Below, one piece after another: positions 45,559 to 53,837 of a stretch of DNA of 64,000 nt. The position numbers and the translations under genes are program-made. The notes beneath the pieces are model-generated. The model was given only the letters and a program-made list of their open reading frames with translations, did not search any database and had not been told where the DNA came from. Position 1 is the first letter of the stretch. Each line of letters starts with the position of its first letter. Origin of the DNA: an uncultured Acetatifactor sp. (GTDB lineage Bacteria; Bacillota; Clostridia; Lachnospirales; Lachnospiraceae); the NCBI GenBank assembly GCA_934436245.1, contig CAKSAM010000012.1:8989-72988 (forward strand), written 5' to 3'.

Positions 45559-47148
45559 ATGCAAAATGGCTATTTTCAGGTTGTAAAGGCTCCGGGAGGT
45601 TATGGCCTGCGGATTATTCAGCCAAAAGATGGGGGAGCTGATGTGAATTTGCAGGAAGTGATGGAGTATATGGACAGACATTCTGTACCTTATGATCCCA
45701 TGTCCTTAAAGAATGCAATTCTGTCAGGAGAAGATACCGTCTGTTTTTTGGAGAGAAAAGACTGCCCGGCACTGGAGGAGAGCTGCCGGATAGAGGTCAG
45801 TCAGGATAACATGCAGGCGATTCTGAGGTTTTATCCTGCGTCTGAGACCGGAAATCGAACGACTATGGACAGTGTGATCAAGGATCTGCGGTATCACAAT
45901 ATTGTCTATGGGATCCAGATGAGTGTTCTGCAGGATCATTTTATGTCTGATGGGATTTATTGTACAGATCTGGTAGTGGCGCTGGGAAAAGAACCCAGAC
46001 ATGGCACGGATGCATACATTAAATATTATTTTAACACAGATGTTCATGCACAGCCGACATTGAAGGAGGACGGTTCTGTAGATTATTTTCACCTGAACAT
46101 GATTAATCCCTGCAAAAAGGGACAATTGTTGGCAGAAATTATTCCGGAAGATGAGGGTGAATACGGAACGACCATACAGGGAGCGAAAATACGTCCCAGA
46201 CAGGTAAAAAAAGCGCATCTGGAATTTGGCCATAATATAGAAATCTCAGAAGATCGAAGAAAAATCACTTCCATGGTGGATGGACACGTTTCCATGGTGG
46301 ATGCAAAGGTGTTTGTATCGGATGTTTATGAAGTGGAAAATGTGGATCTTTCTACCGGAAATATTGATTTTGAAGGAAGCGTACAGGTAAAAGGCAATGT
46401 GTCGTCTAACTTCTCGATCCGTGCCGGTGGAAATGTGATCATCAGCGGTGTTGTGGAGGGAGCCTATATTGAAGCCGGCGGTAATATTATCATAGCCAGA
46501 GGCATGAATGGTATGGCGAAGGGAAGTTTAAAGGCCGGTGGTAATATTGTAGCGAAATTCCTGGAAAATACAACAGCCAGTGCCGGAGGATATGTGAGTA
46601 CAGAGTCGATTCTTCACAGTGATGTTACGGCCTCAACGGAGATCCAGGTAACAGGCAAGAGAGGATTTATCACCGGAGGGCATGTGCGCGCCGGACAGAA
46701 GATAGAAGTAAAGACTTTGGGGGCAACTCTGGGAGCACCTACGGTAGTAGAAGTGGGAGTGGATCCCGAGAAAAAAGCTGAGTACATGCGACTTCAGAAA
46801 GAAATATCTGAGATTGTAAAGAATATTCGTAATATTCAGCCTGTGCTTGTCAATTTCGCCGAAAAAAGAAGCAAAGGCGTCCGGTTTACACCAGATCAGA
46901 TCAATTATATCCGGAATTCTGCGGCAACCATGGAAACACAGAAGAAGAGTCTGGACGAAAAGAACCGGCGGATGCAGGAACTGCAGCTGGAGTTCAATCC
47001 GCAGGAAAGAGCAATGGTGCTTGTGAAGGGGGAGGTTTATCCCGGAACCACAATCATTATTGGTGATTCTTCCATGCAGGTGAAAAGTACCTATCAGTAT
47101 TGCCGGTTTGAACGGATTGAAGGCGATGTAAAGGCAACTGCATTATAA
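45559..47148 (+). CDS. FapA (DUF342) family protein
   Basis: FapA-family proteins have a C-terminal right-handed beta-helix, visible here as repeating short G/V/I strands (SIRAGGNVIISGVVEGAYIE, AGGNIIIARGMNGMAKGSLK, about 280-390), followed by a coiled coil (about 405-475) and a last beta segment. 529 residues. Function is unsettled; in Vibrio a FapA protein is linked to polar flagellar and glucose-PTS regulation. Its place directly after fliA suggests a link to motility or envelope, which is inference. Confidence 0.85.
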   Translation: MQNGYFQVVKAPGGYGLRIIQPKDGGADVNLQEVMEYMDRHSVPYDPMSLKNAILSGEDTVCFLERKDCPALEESCRIEVSQDNMQAILRFYPASETGNRTTMDSVIKDLRYHNIVYGIQMSVLQDHFMSDGIYCTDLVVALGKEPRHGTDAYIKYYFNTDVHAQPTLKEDGSVDYFHLNMINPCKKGQLLAEIIPEDEGEYGTTIQGAKIRPRQVKKAHLEFGHNIEISEDRRKITSMVDGHVSMVDAKVFVSDVYEVENVDLSTGNIDFEGSVQVKGNVSSNFSIRAGGNVIISGVVEGAYIEAGGNIIIARGMNGMAKGSLKAGGNIVAKFLENTTASAGGYVSTESILHSDVTASTEIQVTGKRGFITGGHVRAGQKIEVKTLGATLGAPTVVEVGVDPEKKAEYMRLQKEISEIVKNIRNIQPVLVNFAEKRSKGVRFTPDQINYIRNSAATMETQKKSLDEKNRRMQELQLEFNPQERAMVLVKGEVYPGTTIIIGDSSMQVKSTYQYCRFERIEGDVKATAL

Positions 47149-47182
47149 ATGACACAGCAAATGGCAGAAAAGAGGAATACAT

Positions 47183-47497
47183 ATGGCATTTGGTTCATTG
47201 GAAATTGCGTCTATTCCCAGGACACAGGATTATACTGTGATGAAGCAAAATGAAGATAATAAGGGTGCATTCCAACAGATGACACTGGGAGATCAGTCGC
47301 AGAAACAAAGTGAGCATCGAACCCGGGAAGTACACAGCAGTGATAATGCAGACTGGTATACAGGACAGTATGATGCCAAAGAAAAAGGGAACAATGAGTA
47401 TACCGGAAACGGTGGAAAACACCGGAAAAAAGAGGATTCCGAAAAAGAAGGTACTGTGATAGTAAAAAAGCATCAGGGATTTGATATAAAGATCTGA
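47183..47497 (+). CDS. small hydrophilic protein of unknown function
   Basis: Not recognised. 104 residues, strongly hydrophilic (Lys, Glu, Asn, Gly, His), with no membrane segment and probably largely disordered in the middle (about 30-85). The N-terminus (FGSLEIASIPRTQDYTVMKQ) and C-terminus (VIVKKHQGFDIKI) look more ordered. GAAAAGAGG precedes the ATG. It lies between the FapA gene and a DUF6115-type gene with gaps of 34 and 21 bases, so it is likely a real operon member. Confidence 0.6.
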   Translation: MAFGSLEIASIPRTQDYTVMKQNEDNKGAFQQMTLGDQSQKQSEHRTREVHSSDNADWYTGQYDAKEKGNNEYTGNGGKHRKKEDSEKEGTVIVKKHQGFDIKI

Positions 47498-47518
47498 TCA
47501 TACAAAGGAAAAAGAAAA

Positions 47519-48172
47519 ATGGGTATATTAGAAGTGATTCTGCTGGTTGCAGGAATTGTAGTATTCATAGGAAGTTTTTTATTGCCTTCCGGAAAAACAA
47601 ATGAGAGCGGAATCAATAAAGAGGCAGCTAAAGAAGAAATTAAAAGCCTTATGGAAGAGGAACTGCAGGTAGTCCGCAGGCAGCTGCAGGAAAAGGTTGA
47701 TGAGACTTCAGAGGATGCAGTAGAAAAAGCAGAACGCTCTCTGGAACGCCTGACCAATGAGAAAATCATGGCAGTGAATGAGTACTCCGATACAGTATTG
47801 CAGGAAATTCATAAGAACCACGAAGAAGCAATGTTCCTATATGATATGCTGAACAATAAGCATGCCAATATTAAGGACACGGTGTCGAAGATGGACAAGG
47901 CTGTGAAAGAGGCTGAGGGTAAGACCAAAACAGCTACTGCGGAACCTGCAAAGTCACAGAAACAGGAAAAAGTGGAAGAACCGGTTGACAGAATAGAGCA
48001 GCCTGTTTCCCCTGAACTTGGATTTATGGGAGATACTGCCGAGGAAGGGCAGAATAATAATGAAAAAATTCTGGAGATGCACAGACAGGGAAAATCCACG
48101 GTAGCAATCGCAAAGGAACTGGGGCTGGGGGTAGGTGAAGTGAAGCTTGTAATTGACTTATACAAAGCCTGA
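47519..48172 (+). CDS. membrane-anchored coiled-coil protein, DUF6115-type, in the swrB position
   Basis: 217 residues: an N-terminal transmembrane helix (about 2-22), a long acidic coiled coil (about 35-125), a Lys/Glu/Pro linker and a C-terminal helix-turn-helix-like end (MHRQGKSTVAIAKELGLGVG, EVKLVIDLYKA). Bacillus swrB, which encodes an N-terminally anchored activator of the flagellar export gate, also lies between sigD and rpsB, and has similar layout. The equivalence is inferred from position and architecture, not from an alignment. Confidence 0.7.
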   Translation: MGILEVILLVAGIVVFIGSFLLPSGKTNESGINKEAAKEEIKSLMEEELQVVRRQLQEKVDETSEDAVEKAERSLERLTNEKIMAVNEYSDTVLQEIHKNHEEAMFLYDMLNNKHANIKDTVSKMDKAVKEAEGKTKTATAEPAKSQKQEKVEEPVDRIEQPVSPELGFMGDTAEEGQNNNEKILEMHRQGKSTVAIAKELGLGVGEVKLVIDLYKA

Positions 48173-48205
48173 GTGTGATCGTGAGAAGTAAGGACGGAGA
48201 CATAG

Positions 48206-48802
48206 ATGAAACTAAAATATTATCTGCGCGGTCTTGGAATTGGTATGATAGTGACGGCGTTGATTCTGGGAATCAGCTTTTCGAATCGTCAGGAACAGAC
48301 AGCGCAGGGCATGACGGATGACCAGATCAGAGAGCGTGCTGCAGAACTCGGAATGGTGGATAGTAGTGAACTTACGCTTGCAGCATTGCAAAACGGTGCA
48401 AAGCAGCCGACAGAAAACGCAACAGAGGATCCGGTAGAAACACAGGGACAGAAGGAAACAACAGAAGTGGCGGAGACTACGGCAGATCTGCAAGAGACAC
48501 AGACGACTGCGGAGACAGCAACAGCACCGGAAAACACTGCGGAGCCGGAGACAACAATAGCACCGGAAAACACTGCGGAGCCGGATCAGGAACTGGATAC
48601 CGGTATAACAATCCAGAGAGGTGATGATTCCGGCAGTGTCAGCAGAAAGCTGTATGAGGCCGGGCTTGTAGAGAATGCAAAAGCATTTGACAATTATTTG
48701 TGTCATAACGGTTACAGCCGCAGCATCAATCCCGGCACTTATGAGATTGAGCCTGGGACTTCCGAAGAAGAAATTGCAAAAATAATCACAGGAAAACAGT
48801 AA
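48206..48802 (+). CDS. MltG/YceG-like membrane protein lacking the catalytic domain
   Basis: 198 residues: an N-terminal transmembrane helix (about 8-26), a long Thr/Glu/Ala/Pro linker (about 65-135) with a duplicated APENTAEP motif, and a C-terminal module (DDSGSVSRKLYEAGLVENAK, SINPGTYEIEPGTSEEEIAK) resembling the LysM-like N-terminal part of endolytic transglycosylase MltG. The lytic catalytic domain is absent, so it more likely binds peptidoglycan than cuts it. The motif call is moderate; it is the last gene before the terminator upstream of rpsB. Confidence 0.7.
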   Translation: MKLKYYLRGLGIGMIVTALILGISFSNRQEQTAQGMTDDQIRERAAELGMVDSSELTLAALQNGAKQPTENATEDPVETQGQKETTEVAETTADLQETQTTAETATAPENTAEPETTIAPENTAEPDQELDTGITIQRGDDSGSVSRKLYEAGLVENAKAFDNYLCHNGYSRSINPGTYEIEPGTSEEEIAKIITGKQ

Positions 48803-48825
48803 AAACCCCTTGTCATAGGGGTTTT
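48802..48825 (+). terminator. terminator before rpsB, overlapping the rpsB -35 box
   Basis: AAAACCCCT (48802-48810) pairs perfectly with AGGGGTTTT (48817-48825) across the loop TGTCAT. Most of the rpsB -35 box lies in the loop. Only a short T-run follows. Confidence 0.7.
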
Positions 48826-48838
48826 CCTATGTTATAAT
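48810..48838 (+). promoter_or_regulatory. promoter of rpsB-tsf
   Basis: -35 TTGTCA (48810-48815), 17-base spacer, -10 TATAAT (48833-48838), close to the sigma-A consensus. Confidence 0.8.
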
Positions 48839-48984
48839 CGCACTGTTGTGACAAAAAACACGCCTTTCGATTTGGCGATGGTGCTCCTGCAAAAAGCAGA
48901 AGTCTTCGTCAGAGCTAACCGGGTTCTTAACGCGTCCCGGCAGAAAAGAAAAGCGGAAGATTTTAACCAAATGGAGGTAAAAAC
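48839..48984 (+). promoter_or_regulatory. structured rpsB leader
   Basis: A ~145-base leader with three possible small hairpins: CGCC/GGCG (48861-48864 with 48874-48877), CTGC/GCAG (48887-48890 with 48896-48899) and CCGGG/CCCGG (48919-48923 with 48936-48940), followed by the ribosome site ATGGAGG. It could be an autoregulatory target for ribosomal protein S2; no known leader family was recognised. Confidence 0.4.
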
Positions 48985-49740
48985 ATGAGCGTTATTTCTA
49001 TGAAACAGTTACTTGAAGCAGGTGTTCATTTTGGACATCAGACCAGAAGATGGAACCCTAAGATGGCTCCTTACATCTTCACCGAGAGAAACGGTATCCA
49101 CATCATCGATCTGCAGAAGTCCGTTGTTAAGGTTGACGAAGCTTACAAGGCAGTATCCGAGATCGCTGCACAGGGCGGCACTATTCTGTTCGTTGGTACC
49201 AAGAAGCAGGCTCAGGACGCTGTAAAGGTTGAAGCAGAGCGTTGTGGTATGTACTATGTAAACGAGAGATGGTTAGGTGGTATGCTGACCAACTTCAGAA
49301 CCATCCAGTCCCGTATCGCAAGACTGCATGCGATCGAGACCATGTCTCAGGACGGTACTTTCGATGTACTGCCTAAGAAGGAAGTTATTCAGTTAAAGAA
49401 AGAATGGGAGAAGCTGGAGAAGAATCTGGGCGGTATCAAGAACATGACCAGAGTTCCCGATGCAATCTTTGTTGTAGATCCCAAGAAGGAGAGAATCTGC
49501 GTACAGGAAGCTCATGCACTGGGCATTACCCTGATCGGTATCGGTGATACCAACTGCGATCCTGAAGAGCTGGATTACATCATCCCCGGTAACGATGATG
49601 CCATCAGAGCCGTTAAGCTGATCGTTTCCAAGATGGCTGACGCTGTGATCGAAGCAAAGCAGGGCGAAGCTGTATACAGCGACGCTGATGTTGCTACCGA
49701 GGCTGAGGATATCGAAGAGGTTGCAGCTGACGCTGAATAA
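48985..49740 (+). CDS. rpsB: 30S ribosomal protein S2
   Basis: Structural protein of the small subunit. 251 residues with the typical start ([31 protein letters not shown]), the middle [19 protein letters not shown] and [20 protein letters not shown], and an acidic C-terminal tail. Codon use is strongly biased to highly expressed codons. It has its own promoter and leader. rpsB-tsf after the flagellar sigma gene is the conserved Firmicute order. Confidence 0.98.
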   Translation: MSVISMKQLLEAGVHFGHQTRRWNPKMAPYIFTERNGIHIIDLQKSVVKVDEAYKAVSEIAAQGGTILFVGTKKQAQDAVKVEAERCGMYYVNERWLGGMLTNFRTIQSRIARLHAIETMSQDGTFDVLPKKEVIQLKKEWEKLEKNLGGIKNMTRVPDAIFVVDPKKERICVQEAHALGITLIGIGDTNCDPEELDYIIPGNDDAIRAVKLIVSKMADAVIEAKQGEAVYSDADVATEAEDIEEVAADAE

Positions 49741-49747
49741 TTTGTAA

Positions 49748-49861
49748 ACTATTCAGAGCAAAAAGAAAGCATCAAAGATGCGATTTTGCGAAATGGGCTC
49801 TGAATAGTACTGCAACATAGGAACCCAGATTGCGATGCCTGTCATTACGGTCTGGGTTTTT
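49748..49861 (+). terminator. two stem-loops between rpsB and tsf (probable attenuator)
   Basis: The first is a perfect 12-base-pair stem, ACTATTCAGAGC (49748-49759) with GCTCTGAATAGT (49797-49808). The second pairs AACCCAGA (49822-49829) with TCTGGGTT (49851-49858), followed by T-rich sequence, like an intrinsic terminator. They may uncouple tsf from rpsB expression. Confidence 0.6.
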
Positions 49862-49898
49862 AAGGATAATATATTAATTAAGAAGAGAGGATAAAAAA

Positions 49899-50999
49899 AT
49901 GGCAATTACCGCATCTATGGTAAAAGAGCTCCGCGAAATGACCGGCGCTGGTATGATGGATTGTAAGAAGGCTCTGAACGAGACCAATGGAGATATGGAC
50001 GCAGCTGTTGAGTTCCTGAGAAAGAACGGACAGGCTAAGGCTGAGAAGAAGGCAAGCCGTATCGCAGCAGAAGGTGTTGCACGTGCAGCAATCTCCGCAG
50101 ACGGCAAGACCGCTTGCGTTATTGAAGTGAACTCCGAGACCGACTTCGTTGCAAAGAACGAGACCTTTACTTCTTTTGTAGAGGCTGTTAATGCAGCTGC
50201 TCTGGCATCCGATTTACAGGGTGGCAAGGATGGCGAAGATATCGAAGCACTGTTGGCTGCTCCTTTCGAAGGTGCAACCGTTAAGGAAGCTCTGGTAGAG
50301 AAGACCGCTACCATCGGTGAGAAGCTGTCCATCCGTCGTTTCGAGAAGGTTTCCGGAGATGTAGCAGTATCCTACATTCACGGTGGCGGACGCATTGGTG
50401 TTATCGTTGCAGCTAACGGTGCATCCGATGACGCAGCAAGAGAAGCACTGACCAACATCGCTATGCAGGTAGCAGCTATGAATCCTACCTACATCAGCAG
50501 AAATGATATTTCCGCAGAAGAGCTGGCTAAGTTACAGGAGATCACTGTTGACGCAGCTCTGAATGATCCTGCATCTCTGCCTAAGCCCATCCTGAACAAG
50601 CTGATTGACAAGGCTATGAACAGTTCCGCATGGAGCGATGAGGATAAGGCAATCTACGAAGAGAAGAAGAGCAACATGAACTATCTGTTTAACTTCCTGT
50701 CCAAGGAAGCAGCAGCTGCTCTGGCTGAGCTGGCTATGGCTGACAAGGACGCTATCGTATCTGACAAGATCTTCAAGGGTCTGGCAGACGGCCGTGTATC
50801 CAAGCAGCTGAAGGAGATCTGCCTGTTAGATCAGACCTATGTAAAAGCTGAGGACGGCAAGCAGACCGTAGCTAAGTATCTGGAGAGCGTAAACAAGGCT
50901 CTGACCATCGCTAAGGTTGTTCGTTTCGAAGTTGGCGAAGGCATGGAAAAGAAGAACGAAGACTTCGCAGCAGAAGTTGCAGCACAGATGAATGCTTAA
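49899..50999 (+). CDS. tsf: translation elongation factor Ts
   Basis: Nucleotide-exchange factor for EF-Tu. The N-terminal UBA-like domain (SMVKELREMTGAGMMDCKKA, then LRKNGQAKAEKKASRIAAEG) and the ETDFVAKNETF signature are clear. At 366 residues it is longer than the ~290-310 of Bacillus; extra sequence lies in the second half (about 240-310, Ala/Asp/Lys-rich). GAAGAGAGG precedes the ATG, and codon bias is strong. A perfect terminator follows. The usual pyrH-frr pair does not follow. Confidence 0.96.
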   Translation: MAITASMVKELREMTGAGMMDCKKALNETNGDMDAAVEFLRKNGQAKAEKKASRIAAEGVARAAISADGKTACVIEVNSETDFVAKNETFTSFVEAVNAAALASDLQGGKDGEDIEALLAAPFEGATVKEALVEKTATIGEKLSIRRFEKVSGDVAVSYIHGGGRIGVIVAANGASDDAAREALTNIAMQVAAMNPTYISRNDISAEELAKLQEITVDAALNDPASLPKPILNKLIDKAMNSSAWSDEDKAIYEEKKSNMNYLFNFLSKEAAAALAELAMADKDAIVSDKIFKGLADGRVSKQLKEICLLDQTYVKAEDGKQTVAKYLESVNKALTIAKVVRFEVGEGMEKKNEDFAAEVAAQMNA

Positions 51000-51020
51000 T
51001 TGAAAAGAGAGCATATAAAC

Positions 51021-51050
51021 AAAAAGGCATACGTGAGTATGCCTTTTTTT
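51021..51050 (+). terminator. rho-independent terminator after tsf
   Basis: AAAAAGGCATAC (51021-51032) pairs with GTATGCCTTTTT across a GTGA loop and ends in a long T-run. Confidence 0.92.
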
Positions 51051-51091
51051 GCGTCAATGGAAAGTTACGTAATACTCCATTGACATTTTAT

Positions 51092-51120
51092 TTGTATCAG
51101 AAATTATTATCTGTTATACT
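51092..51120 (+). promoter_or_regulatory. promoter for the Nudix-helicase genes
   Basis: -35 TTGTAT (51092-51097), 17-base spacer, -10 TATACT (51115-51120), 39 bases before the Nudix ATG. A consensus TTGACA nearby (51080-51085) is too far from any -10. Confidence 0.55.
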
Positions 51121-51158
51121 GTTTTTAAGTATAAGTTTTAATTTCAGGGAGCGTATTC

Positions 51159-51692
51159 ATGATCACACAGCATCGAAGTAAACTTACCACACTCTGTTAT
51201 ATTGAACAGGATGGGAAATACCTGATGCTTCACCGGGTAAAGAAAGAAAACGATATCAATAAGGATAAATGGATCGGCGTAGGCGGTCATTTTGAGGTGG
51301 ATGAAAGTCCGGAAGATTGTGTGCGAAGGGAAGTGAAGGAAGAAACCGGCTATACTCTGACATCCTTCCGCTTCCGGGGGCTTATCACCTTTCTGTATCA
51401 GGAAATTTGTGAATACATGTGTCTCTATACGGCAGACGGATTTACCGGAGAACCGGAAGAGTGCGATGAAGGAACATTGGAATGGGTAGAAATTGACAAG
51501 ATTGAAGAGTTGGATCTCTGGGAGGGGGATAAGATTTTCTTTCGTCTGCTTCGGCAGAACCGCACCTTTTTCTCATTGAAATTATCTTATGATGAAGAGG
51601 GGAAGCTTCTGGAAGCGGTACTGGACGGGATCCCTATGGAGCCTGGGGAATATGGAAATACGCCGGAGGCGGAAAGCGGGACAGCAGATTGA
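51159..51692 (+). CDS. Nudix hydrolase (8-oxo-dGTP diphosphatase-like)
   Basis: Hydrolyses a nucleoside diphosphate linked to another moiety; MutT-type sanitation of oxidised nucleotides is the likeliest role. The Nudix box is complete: GHFEVDESPEDCVRREVKEE then TGY (about residues 47-69). 177 residues, with a C-terminal extension beyond the domain. AGGGAGCG precedes the ATG. Its stop overlaps the TTG start of the helicase gene, so the two are coupled, possibly a DNA-maintenance pair. Confidence 0.9.
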   Translation: MITQHRSKLTTLCYIEQDGKYLMLHRVKKENDINKDKWIGVGGHFEVDESPEDCVRREVKEETGYTLTSFRFRGLITFLYQEICEYMCLYTADGFTGEPEECDEGTLEWVEIDKIEELDLWEGDKIFFRLLRQNRTFFSLKLSYDEEGKLLEAVLDGIPMEPGEYGNTPEAESGTAD

Positions 51693-53815
51693 ATTTTACA
51701 GAATTTATACATAAGTATCAGATCCAACTGAATAAACAACAGTTACAGGCAGTACAGGCTACTGAAGGGCCGGTTCTGCTTTTGGCAGTTCCGGGCAGTG
51801 GTAAGACAACAGTATTAGTCAGCAGACTGGGTTATATGATCTATTGTCTGGGAATCAGGCCGGAGTCTATTCTGACGGTGACGTATACCGTGGCGGCTAC
51901 AGGAGACATGCGCAGACGTTTTGCAAGAATGTTCGGAGAAGAGTATGCGGATCGCCTGGAGTTCCGTACCATTAATGGGATATCCCAGAAAATACTGCAA
52001 TATTTTGCCAGCAGGACTGGAAAAACACCGTTCCGGGTAGCTGATAAGGAAGCATCCACTGCAATTAAACAGTCTTTTTTTGAAGTAACGGGAAAATATG
52101 CGACGGAGAACGATATTAAAGAGACGCAGCTTGATATCACTTATGCGAAAAATATGCGTCTGACACCGGAAGAAATCCATGATATGGACACGGAGGTGGA
52201 AAATTTTCCTGAGATATTCAGGACATATAATGCAAAACTCAGACAGATGCAGATGATTGACTATGATGACCAGATGATTTACGCTCTGCGGATTCTGGAG
52301 CAATATCCGGAGACTCTTGCACATTTCAGGGAACAGTACCGATATTTCTGCGTGGATGAAGCACAGGATACTTCCAAAATACAGCATGATATGATCGATC
52401 TGCTGGCGGCGGAGAGCCGGAATCTGTTCATGGTAGGCGATGAGGATCAAAGCATCTACGGATTTCGGGCAGCGTATCCACAGGCACTGGTGTCCTTTGA
52501 GGATAGACATCCGGGAGCGCAGCTTCTGCTCATGGAGACCAATTACCGCAGCAGACAGGAGATTGTCAGGGCAGCGGATGCCCTGATTCAGAAAAATAAG
52601 AACAGGCATGCGAAAAAGATGACCGCAGACAGAGAGACCGGTGGATGTGTCACAGAGATCAAAGCGGTGTCCAGGCAGGGTCAGTATAATTATTTGTTAA
52701 AAGTAGCACAGAATTGTGAACAGGAGACTGCGGTATTATACAGAAACAACGAAAGTGCACTTCCTATCATAGATCTGCTGGAACGAAGAGGTTTGTCCTA
52801 TCGCATGAAAAATTCAGATATGACATTTTTTTCTCATCCGGTAGTTAATGATATCTGTGATTTTATCCGTCTGTCACTGGATCCCTGGGATGGCGAGACG
52901 TTTCTTCGAATCTATTATAAAATGGGTGCCGGGATCAGTAAAAAAGCGGCTTCGAAAGCTGTGGATGTGAATACCAGACGCCTGACGTTATTGGATACGG
53001 TGGCAGAGTCTGATGATGTATCAGCATATACACGAAAGCAATGCAAGGCACTGGCAACACATCTGGATAATATGCGGTACGAATCTGCAGGAAAAGCCAT
53101 TTACCGGATTCTGAACTACATGGGATACCAGGAGTACATGGATACTCATGGGTTGGACAGCGGCAAAGCGGAAATACTGAAGGCTCTTGGAGAGCAGGAG
53201 AACAGTCTGTTTGATTTTCCGGCAAGGTTACAGAAACTGCAGGAGATGATAAAGGAGGGGTGTGGTGACCCCAAGAGCCTGTTTATCCTGTCTACGATTC
53301 ACTCCAGCAAGGGGTTGGAATACCAGAGAGTATATCTGGTGGATATGTGGGCCGGGGTAATCCCTTCCCAGATTCCATCCATAGGTTGTGCATCGGATTC
53401 CCCGGAGATGAATGCCTACGAGGAAGAGAGAAGATTATATTATGTGGGAATGACGAGGGCAAAGGAACAACTCTATGTATTTACCTTTGGCCCCAATCTG
53501 ACTTCGACATTTTCCAAAGAACTGTTCGACACTCCGAAAACTGTGAAAAAAAAGGAGTCCGTTACAGGCGGAACGATATCGTTTCTGAAAACATCGGCCA
53601 CAAAGGTACAGAAATTGTCTCCCCGGGAGGTGCAAAGCCTTGTCGCAGACTGTGGACCGGGGCGGAAAGTGCTGCATCAGAAATACGGAACAGGCAGGAT
53701 CATATCCGTAACCGGCGACAGCGGTATTGCGGAAATCCTGTTTTCAGGCGAAAATGAGACAAGAAAGATATCACTTCCCATTGCTTTTGCAGGGAAGATT
53801 CTTACGCTAAAATAA
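51689..53815 (+). CDS. UvrD/PcrA-type superfamily 1 DNA helicase
   Basis: 3'-5' helicase of the UvrD/PcrA/Rep group acting in repair and replication-conflict resolution. Motifs: Q-motif LNKQQLQAVQ, Walker A LLAVPGSGKTT (about 32-42), motif II YFCVDEAQDTS, motif III VGDEDQSIYGFRAAYP, motif V STIHSSKGLEYQRVYLVDM and motif VI LYYVGMTRAKEQLYVF. The C-terminal HQKYGTGRIISVTGD resembles the PcrA C-terminal domain that binds RNA polymerase. 708 residues, starting at TTG 51689 and overlapping the Nudix gene. Whether it is the essential PcrA or a paralogue is undecided. Confidence 0.92.
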   Translation: MNFTEFIHKYQIQLNKQQLQAVQATEGPVLLLAVPGSGKTTVLVSRLGYMIYCLGIRPESILTVTYTVAATGDMRRRFARMFGEEYADRLEFRTINGISQKILQYFASRTGKTPFRVADKEASTAIKQSFFEVTGKYATENDIKETQLDITYAKNMRLTPEEIHDMDTEVENFPEIFRTYNAKLRQMQMIDYDDQMIYALRILEQYPETLAHFREQYRYFCVDEAQDTSKIQHDMIDLLAAESRNLFMVGDEDQSIYGFRAAYPQALVSFEDRHPGAQLLLMETNYRSRQEIVRAADALIQKNKNRHAKKMTADRETGGCVTEIKAVSRQGQYNYLLKVAQNCEQETAVLYRNNESALPIIDLLERRGLSYRMKNSDMTFFSHPVVNDICDFIRLSLDPWDGETFLRIYYKMGAGISKKAASKAVDVNTRRLTLLDTVAESDDVSAYTRKQCKALATHLDNMRYESAGKAIYRILNYMGYQEYMDTHGLDSGKAEILKALGEQENSLFDFPARLQKLQEMIKEGCGDPKSLFILSTIHSSKGLEYQRVYLVDMWAGVIPSQIPSIGCASDSPEMNAYEEERRLYYVGMTRAKEQLYVFTFGPNLTSTFSKELFDTPKTVKKKESVTGGTISFLKTSATKVQKLSPREVQSLVADCGPGRKVLHQKYGTGRIISVTGDSGIAEILFSGENETRKISLPIAFAGKILTLK

Positions 53816-53837
53816 TATATACCAGAGAGGAAAAGCT

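Noticed and set aside
48206-48802. Frameshifted full-length mltG.
   Set aside because: The frame ends at a clean stop followed at once by a terminator and the rpsB promoter; no catalytic-domain sequence is visible in any frame nearby.
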